This document shows, one piece after another, positions 57,186-64,000 of a stretch of DNA of 64,000 nt. Location: the NCBI GenBank assembly GCA_016165875.1, contig JABBOT010000007.1, forward strand, positions 18,077,970-18,141,969, read 5' to 3'. Every line of letters begins with the position of its first letter. The stretch's first letter is position 1. The notes beneath the pieces are model-generated. The model did no database searches. It was not told the DNA's origin and saw only the letters and a list, made by a program, of their open reading frames with translations. The stretch is from Acanthopleura granulata. Taxonomy: Eukaryota; Mollusca; Polyplacophora; Chitonida; Chitonidae. The position numbers and the translations under genes were made by a program.

Positions 57186-60100
57186 ATGGGTCTCTCGATG
57201 AAACAGTTGAGTTTGTTTGTGCTGGTGATACAGACGACCACATTGGTGTTGATGTTACGTTACTCACGCACATCGGCCAGCGCAGGACAGAAGTATTTGG
57301 CCTCCACAGCAGTTGTCACAGCAGAGGTGCTCAAACTGTTAACATGCTTGATTATTATCTTCGTAGAAAAAGGTCAGTTTGTGAAGTAGGACTTGTATGT
57401 TAAATGATATGTATAAGAATCATAATGTATCAGAGACCTGGCAGGTTAACATCTGATGTTTTTATCATGTGATTTTTATCATGTGATAATAATAGGGAAG
57501 TTTCATTGTTTGAATGTAGACTCAGCAACGCTCTCAAAATGCAGCTGTATGTACATGTTTTGAACGATACACAAGGGGTTAAGTATTTCAGTTGCGGTTG
57601 TGTGATGGTTTCTCGAGGCCAGAAGTAAAGGTAAATGTAAATTTCTGGTAAGAATACATATCAAGTGCTTAAAATTTTATTGGTTTGTAAACCTTTTCAA
57701 ACATTAATATGCAACTAACAAATATATCAAGCAAATTTTCCGAACCTTGTTGCAACATGAAACAGACTAAATGTAAACAAATAAATGAAGTACTGTGCAT
57801 GATGTATTTGGCAGGTTACAGCTTTGGCAGGGCCTATGGTGATGTACAGAGTGAGGTGTTGTACAAACCCAAAGAGACCTTGAAGCTGATGGTACCCTCA
57901 GGGCTGTACACCATACAGAACAACCTCCTCTATGTGGCTCTTACTAATCTGGATGCAGCCACCTATCAGGTAAGAGGACATTACTCTCTGAGGGCTTTAT
58001 AATGTACAGAACAACCTTCTGTCCGTGGCTGTGACTAACCTGGATGCAGCCACCTACCGGGTAAGGGGAAGTTACTCCCTCATTCTTCAGGGAGCCTTTG
58101 GAATGGACACTTCTTTTTGGCATTTGACAGGGGTTCGAGGATGTACATGTAACATGGTGGATGCATGTTTTAGTTAAGAGTCGCGCTATCTTTAGGAAAT
58201 CTTAGGGCACTGGACACCATAATCTGGGCAAACAAAATAAGACGGAATCACCTAACCACGTGAAGGCATCTATCAACTCTTCAGGGCTGATGAAAGAGAA
58301 GATAGTTTGGGATTTAGAAAGCACAGGCCCTAGGTCAGCAGGGGACAGCATCATAATCAGTACGCCGTTAAAAGTGGAGTCGTTGTGGGCTGAAATAAAA
58401 GGGGGCCAAAGAAACATCGTGCAGTTGGTGGATTCACTTCGAGAAAAATATTGAAGACAAGACAGACAGGGTGAGAAAATTAAGCACATGGAGGCAGCAC
58501 AGGCAGAATTCGGAGCTAGATTGGATAAAGCCGAAGAAGCTGTTCTGAATTTGGAGAGATACTCTTGTAGTTTTAAAGCTGTGTTCCAGGGGTTCAGTGA
58601 AGAAGTTGGGGAGAATTGTAAAACAAAACTGAAAGACTTTATTTGGGAAACGCTGATATTTGAGGAGACTGTCCAGAAAGAACTTGCTCACCGTCTTGGG
58701 AGGCGTTCGCAAAACACAGAAAAAAAACGAGGTCAATTATCACTAAATTTTTGTACTGTGAGGAGAAATCCAAAGTGGTGATGACTGCCCGAGGGATGCT
58801 GAAGTGCCCGATGATGTACGTGAGGGATGACCTGCAAAGCGGCAACTGTCCGCAGTGATAAAGGCGGCCTGGGATCGGGAGAAGAAGTTCGTTTTCGCTT
58901 CTGGAAAGCTCTGCTTAAATGGATGCCTTTATGATGAAAATTAACAGATGACTGTTGAGTTTCTGATTTCTGCATTTTGTAAAGGATCGAGGAATGATAA
59001 TCATTGGGTCAGAGTTTATATGCGTATTGAATCTTTTTGGTTTAATTATATTATGGAACAGTAGTGTGAGTGCGATGTGAGTGTGAAATCTTTTTAATTT
59101 TATTTCCTCCTAACTTTTGTGCGGTTTCAACAGGTATTCGTGAGAATACTCGCTTAAAAATGTCATTTCATTTGACTTCATCAATCAAAAGCGCGTTTGT
59201 ATCTTACAAGCAGCTTTCAGATTTCTGGCGATTCCGACCATGGATGCATGCAGATGGTCAGTCGGGTTAACTGGTAGGAATGCTTGCTTGATTCACGCAG
59301 GTGAATTATATAAGTTAAAACTTCATTGAAAAGGCTAATTTTGAGGGCCACAACATCAAAAGGTGAAGGAGAAAAACCAGATTATTTTATTGACACTCAT
59401 GATTAATTGGTAAATTAAGCTTGATAATATAATTAATAAAAGTTGAATTACAAATTAGGTAAATTCAGTATTAAATTTATATTGTCATAACATTTCTTGT
59501 TTGGTAGATTGCATAAACTAGTTCAGGGTGTAATGAATCTAATCTATTTAGAAAGATTGGGTTTTGGTTTATAAATACATGTGCTGTAGGTTCTGGAAAT
59601 ATTCTAAATCACATACATGTTAGGAATATATTTACTGTATAGGCCTATGTACCACAAAAAGGTCTTGTACTTTCAAAATTGAATTAGAAGTTAGCAAAAG
59701 AAATCTGGTCATATCAAGATTTTGATGACCTATTTTGTTTTGGAAAAGATTAGGCCGTATTTGCCGTATATTTGACAGCATATGTTTTGTTATCCACTGT
59801 CCAACGAATCAATACTAAATAGATAGCTCTTGTAATCTGGCTGATTTGTTAACTGTGTATCTACATTTACCTATCACAGAGGGTGGTACTCACATTTGCA
59901 GGATCTGAACAGCTCAGATCGTATTTTATGGATTTTTTTTTTTCATATGTTTTTATTTTTTATTTTTTTCAATTTTTGTCAACCCGTTCGATGGTAGGAT
60001 TCTTATCATTGAATGTCAGAGGAGTAAGGTACAGCACAAAGCACAGGGCTGTCTTTCTCTACCTTCAGGACCAAAAGATGGACAACCTTCAGAACGAAGA

Positions 60101-63100
60101 TGTGCAGATTTGTTTGCTTACAAGAAACTCCAAATTTATTCACTGATGAAAAATTTTTGGAGAACTAATGGGCAGGACGAGTTTTATTCTCACATGGGAC
60201 AAATGCGAGTCGTAGGACAGGGATTTTAATTGGAGTTAACGACCTGATAATGTATAAAACAGATGCAGATCATGATGGGTGATGTATTACAGATGATGTG
60301 GAAATAGAAAGAACACGATGTTTGTTTGTGAGGATTTATTGCGCCCAACCAGCCTAAAGACAGCGCCATTTTTTTCTGTAACATTGTAACAAAGTTGATA
60401 ACTGATTTTTCGGTTCATAAAATCGTGATTGGTGGGGACCTCAACACAGCCATTAATCCAGTCCTCGATAGGAAAGGGCAGGGGAAGTATAGTGATAAGA
60501 GCATGGCTGCTGAGACTCAGTGAAACGTTGAACGCGTTTGGTGTGTGGAGATTGAGACATAGTGAAACACGTTCATGTACATGAAAAGATAACAGCCACA
60601 CGCAGCCGCGTCTAGATTACTGGCTTGTGCCAGAACATTTACTCAACTATTTAGTAAAAATCAGTATTTTCCCAGCTATTAAAATTAAATGTGCTGTATT
60701 AATTTTCGAACACACAGGACATAGTTATAAAAGACTAAATTTTGGGGAGTTCAACAATAGTTTACTTAAAATGATACCTTGTTTCAAAAGTAAAAGAATG
60801 CTTTCATAAATCAAAAATTGAATAATCGCCATCCTTGTCCAAGGTGAGAATGGATTAAGCACAACTTAATGAACGTAAGTATTTTTTATTCAAAGGAAAT
60901 TATCAGAAAACATTGGGACAAAGAACAAAGCCTTATAGAGACTCTCTTTAGGATGTATGGATAAAGAAATGATTGAACATCCAGACGATAGTCAACCGCA
61001 GGTAGATCATCAGTCACAGCAAAACGATGAACGCACTGAGGGAGCAATGATTCACTCAGGAGTGGGATGGTTGTAGAAAGGAGAAAATGGAACCCTATAC
61101 TTTTATAACTTAGAAGAGACGAGGACGGGAAAGAAAAACATACACTCTTTGAGGATAAAGGGCGGTGAAAAACAAGAAGACGAAATTCGCAGAATATTTA
61201 CACGAACCTGTACGGAACAAAGCAGACAAAAGACAGACTTAATTGTGATAATGTTTTCCCCCAGGACACTCCTAAATTGTCGCAGGATCAGTCATCATCA
61301 TTACATAAGCCTCTTGTAGAAACGTAGCGAAAAGAGGTGCTTTTTTCAATGTCTGTAAGTAAATCATGGGGGTGTGATGGACTATCTGTAGAATTTTATT
61401 AGTTCTTCTGGTTATAAGTACTATTCATTAGTCGAGGCAGTGTTCAGCTTTATCGGTGCAAATGTATGTAACCAGAACATGAAAACTGTCCATATCAGCT
61501 TTGAGTCACATGCCTCCATACAAAGCGGTACATTTTTACAAATATAAGCATTTTTATGATACATAATTCAGAATGTCAGCACATAATGTACCATAGAATT
61601 GTGAACAAAATTATGATGATCGTGTGTGGTCTTACCTGTGAAAAGTCCTATACAAAGCACCCGTTGGGACCTCCGTGGCTCAGTTGGTTAGCACGCTAGG
61701 GCAGTGTATTGACCTAGAAGCCTCCCACCAGTGCGGTCGCTGCGAGTTCAAGTCCAGCTTATGGTGGCTTCCTCCTGGACCTAAGTGGGAAGGTCCACCA
61801 GCAATCTGCAGATGGTCGTGGGTTACCCCTGGGCTCTGTTCGGTTTCCTCCCACCATAATGCTGGCCGCTGTTGCATCAGTGAAATATTCTTGAGTACGG
61901 CGTAAAACACCAATCAAATGAATAAATAAATAAATAAAACAGCCGTAGATGAGAAGGTCATGCAATTGCGACTTCAGATTATTCACCAAATTTTACCATG
62001 CAGTGTTTATTTACACCTGCGCCTACAGTGATAGACAGAAATCTGCGTGAGCTTTGATTAGAAATTAATGCGCTTACTTACTGGATGGTATTTATAACTC
62101 CACATTTTGGATACACACTAAACATTTAACGTGTAACTTGTTAGACTGTAATGAACTGAATTCTAGTGAAATTATATTTGGTGTGTTAAAGACCTCCGCG
62201 GAAGATGAAGTCGTTAACTTCACTCTTTTACATGGAAAATAATTTATCTATCGTACTAGAGTTGTAAACACTGTACCTAGCTTGGCAATTTTTGTGAAAG
62301 AATGAAATGGAATTGTTAAAATATTATTGAAATGTCTGAACATCTGCACTAAGCGTTATGACATACTGAAGCGCATTGGCTGATTTTATTCTTGTCAGTG
62401 TAGAAGTTTCGGCCTGACTCCTGCCACTTGGTCCACTGTCACCTGATCAACTTAAGTAGAACTATGTTGCAAAAGGTGTTGCAATCGAGTGGAACATAAT
62501 ATCCACACTGTATACAGCCGCAGCTTGCCTAAGCTTGCACGCTGGTGTATTGTGATTTTATGTATGGTAGTTGCTAACTGTGCCATATTACACCTTGTCC
62601 TCTTGACCACAGGGAAAGATATGCTGTGTTGTAAAGTGTGGCATGTGAAATTAATGGCCAGTGGTGCGTCCATGGCTAAAAAAAAATTGACGATACTCTC
62701 AGGGCTGTGCACCTTACAGAAAAACCTGGGGACGTGACACCGACTCTAAGAGCACCTTAGTTACCTTAGAGTGCCTTGATAATAAAGCTGGAATGTCCTA
62801 ATCCAGCTCCCTTTGGTTTGCCTCAGCCTTATGTGAGGGTGTTTGTCCTATAACTGGGTAGGTAAGTGCGGTGGTTTCCCCAGGTTTGGTTGGGTTTCCT
62901 GTAACGATTCTCATGATTCATAATAGTCAAAATGAGCATGGCAAAAAAAAAAAAAAACAAGAAAAACAAAAAAAAAAAAAAAAAACTACTGGTCAATCAC
63001 ATAATCATTAAATACATGTAATTGTGTTGTAGGTTACTTATCAGATGAAGATACTGACAACGGCACTGTTCTCTGTGATAATGCTGGGCAGGCGACTGAC

Positions 63101-63155
63101 CACTGTGAAATGGATCTCATTACTGATACTCGTCATGGGGGTAGCTCTTGTGCAG
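57186..63155 (+). CDS. SLC35A3: SLC35A3-like Golgi UDP-sugar transporter, first three coding exons (continues past window)
   Basis: Exons: 57186-57372 (coding part; exon begins at 57132), 57815-57969 and 63033-63155. GT-AG junctions, 155 codons in frame. The start ATG lines up exactly with the vertebrate SLC35A3 start, eight residues before an [20 protein letters not shown] first membrane helix. Family landmarks follow: [50 protein letters not shown] and [18 protein letters not shown]. The family exchanges UDP-GlcNAc (A3) or UDP-Gal (A2) for UMP across the Golgi membrane. The NLDAATYQ and PSGLYT stretches and the start favour A3 over A2. The remaining half lies beyond 64000. A 5' untranslated exon must exist upstream because an acceptor at 57130-57131 precedes the start. 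Confidence 0.88.
57995..58082 (+). pseudogene. Duplicated 3' end of SLC35A3 exon 2 with its donor region
   Basis: TGTACAGAACAACCTTCTG through AACCTGGATGCAGCCACCTA to CCGGGTAAGGGGAAGTTACT repeats the end of the preceding exon and first intron bases (57910-57990) in direct orientation. Tyr-Gln has become Tyr-Arg, and no acceptor or beginning of the exon is present, so it is not a usable exon. Confidence 0.8.
58190..61400 (+). mobile_element. Decayed L1-like non-LTR retrotransposon (ORF1, endonuclease and start of RT)
   Basis: ORF1-like protein at about 58200-58945: coiled-coil segment ([20 protein letters not shown], then YS) and an RRM-type region ([21 protein letters not shown]). It is broken by a TGA at 58452 and by frameshifts. 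ORF2 begins near 59990 with an APE-type endonuclease (SLNVRGVR, later [17 protein letters not shown] and LDYW in other frames) and shows the opening of the reverse-transcriptase region (about 61140-61400, ending with a [15 protein letters not shown] stretch). The RT core and 3' end are missing. Intronic in the SLC35A3-like gene, sense orientation. Inactive. Confidence 0.75.
61667..61941 (+). mobile_element. SINE family 1, full length
   Basis: Head gggacctccgtggctcagtt, B-box-like gcgagttcaagtccagc, body gatggtcgtgggttacccct, end gtacggcgtaaaacaccaat and an AAATGAATAAATAAATAAAT tail. Intronic. Confidence 0.85.
62655..62738 (+). pseudogene. Second, more decayed fragment of SLC35A3 exon 2
   Basis: TCTCAGGGCTGTGCACCTTA and CAGAAAAACCTGG match the [18 protein letters not shown] part of exon 2 (57897-57930) closely, and the preceding codons for KKLTIL fit TLKLMV loosely. 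The reading continues only a few codons. It lies in the second intron, about 300 bp before exon 3. Confidence 0.55.
62940..62987 (+). repeat. Poly(A)-rich tract
   Basis: Two A-runs of about 15 and 20 separated by caagaaaaac. It could be the tail of a retroposed sequence, possibly the decayed SINE-like ccccaggtttggttgggttt stretch just before it (62875-62900). Confidence 0.6.
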
Positions 63156-63872
63156 GTGAGTGAAATGATTCAGTGATCGTGCTGCATGCTGTAACTGTTA
63201 ATTATTATATCCCACCAGGACACTGTGTAAGCTTGTGGTTTGTAAGGAGTCTCTGAGTACAAGGATTAAACTGCTGTAGAAATTCTCAAAATGCTGTGTT
63301 ATGGAGGCACAGGGAACTGCTTCACAAAACTTGCGTAACCATCAAAGGTTGGTTAGTCGATACCATAAGCAGACGACTGAAAAATTTACTAAGGTGTTTT
63401 ACAAAAGTAAAATCGTCTAATGCTTACCATAGCTGGCTATGTGGCCACTCTGCAGTTATCTCATTGGTTGAATCAATGAGGATAATTTGTTAAAGTAGCT
63501 TCAAAATGTAAATGAACTAAATTACTTTGTCTAAATATGAGAAAAAGATGTCAATTTGTTGTTCATTTTCGTTATTGACACAGCTTCTGAACAAAGAGCT
63601 ATAACTCATCACAGGCAGTCGAAGCGAAACAAAAATAACAGATGGATTTTGTGGGTTGTGAGCTTTAAAAAGACTCTCAAGTGCTGAGAGAAGCTGATAT
63701 ATTCCTGTTTTTCTCCAATCTAGGAATAGTGCATTTACCTTCGATCTCAAGATGACTAGAGTTACATGGAGCTCATCTTCTGTCCTACAGGTGGTGTACC
63801 AGATCTTCTGGAACACCTGGCTTGCTTCTTAGAGAGGAAGAAAACTCTTAACCTGTTTGCTGTACTTTACAG

Positions 63873-64000
63873 GGGGGTCTCTGTGGCTCAGTCGGTTAGA
63901 GCGCTAACGCAGAGCAATGACCAAAACCTCCCACCAGTGTGGTCGTTGTGAGATCAAGCCCATCTCAAGCTGGCTTCCTCTCCAGCCCTATGTGGGAAGG
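63873..64000 (+). mobile_element. SINE family 1, cut by window end
   Basis: Begins with ggggtctctgtggctcagtc and ggttagagcgctaacg and continues to cctatgtgggaagg at the window edge. Confidence 0.8.

Noticed and set aside
61675..61905. 76-77 codon frames on both strands
   Set aside because: They lie wholly inside a SINE copy; equivalent frames appear in the other copies.

Overview
The window is metazoan nuclear DNA, most likely from a mollusc or another lophotrochozoan. The genes are split by GT-AG introns and encode animal families. AATAAA signals lie near some gene ends. tRNA-derived SINEs of a type I associate with molluscan genomes are scattered throughout. No species assignment is possible from sequence reading alone. 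The window contains a 10-N gap at 38847-38856.

Layout. (1) 792-6552, plus strand: the last exons of a class I cyclic-nucleotide phosphodiesterase of the PDE5/6/11 group. Two alternative 112-nt exons (1662-1773 and 2622-2733) encode the same catalytic segment and look mutually exclusive. (2) 10463-13586 (minus) and 15879-17526 (plus): a head-to-head pair of three-exon genes for small secreted Kazal-like proteins. They have identical cysteine spacing and identical lengths for exons 2 and 3. (3) 21650-35298, minus strand: a full 11-exon PARPBP (PARI) gene of 662 codons, with a C-terminal PCNA-binding PIP box. A 102-bp minisatellite built from the gene's own intron 3/exon 4 junction sits directly upstream of exon 4. 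(4) 38859-49489: a near-identical second copy of 27658-38846, carrying PARPBP exons 1-5 only. It abuts the N gap, so an unmerged allelic overlap between two contigs is the simplest explanation. (5) 57186 to the window end, plus strand: the first three coding exons of an SLC35A3-like Golgi nucleotide-sugar transporter. Its introns hold a decayed L1-like LINE and fragments of its own second exon.

Between the genes are SINEs (one with a perfect 9-bp target-site duplication), two families of inverted-repeat elements resembling MITEs, several minisatellites, and a perfect 37-nt palindrome at 55683-55719.

The genes do not form one pathway. They cover cyclic-nucleotide turnover, secreted Kazal-like peptides, replication and recombination control through PCNA, and Golgi nucleotide-sugar import. 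The observations most worth following are the alternative phosphodiesterase exons (with a Glu in place of the purine-binding Gln), the array of duplicated splice acceptors in PARPBP, and the Kazal-like paralog pair.
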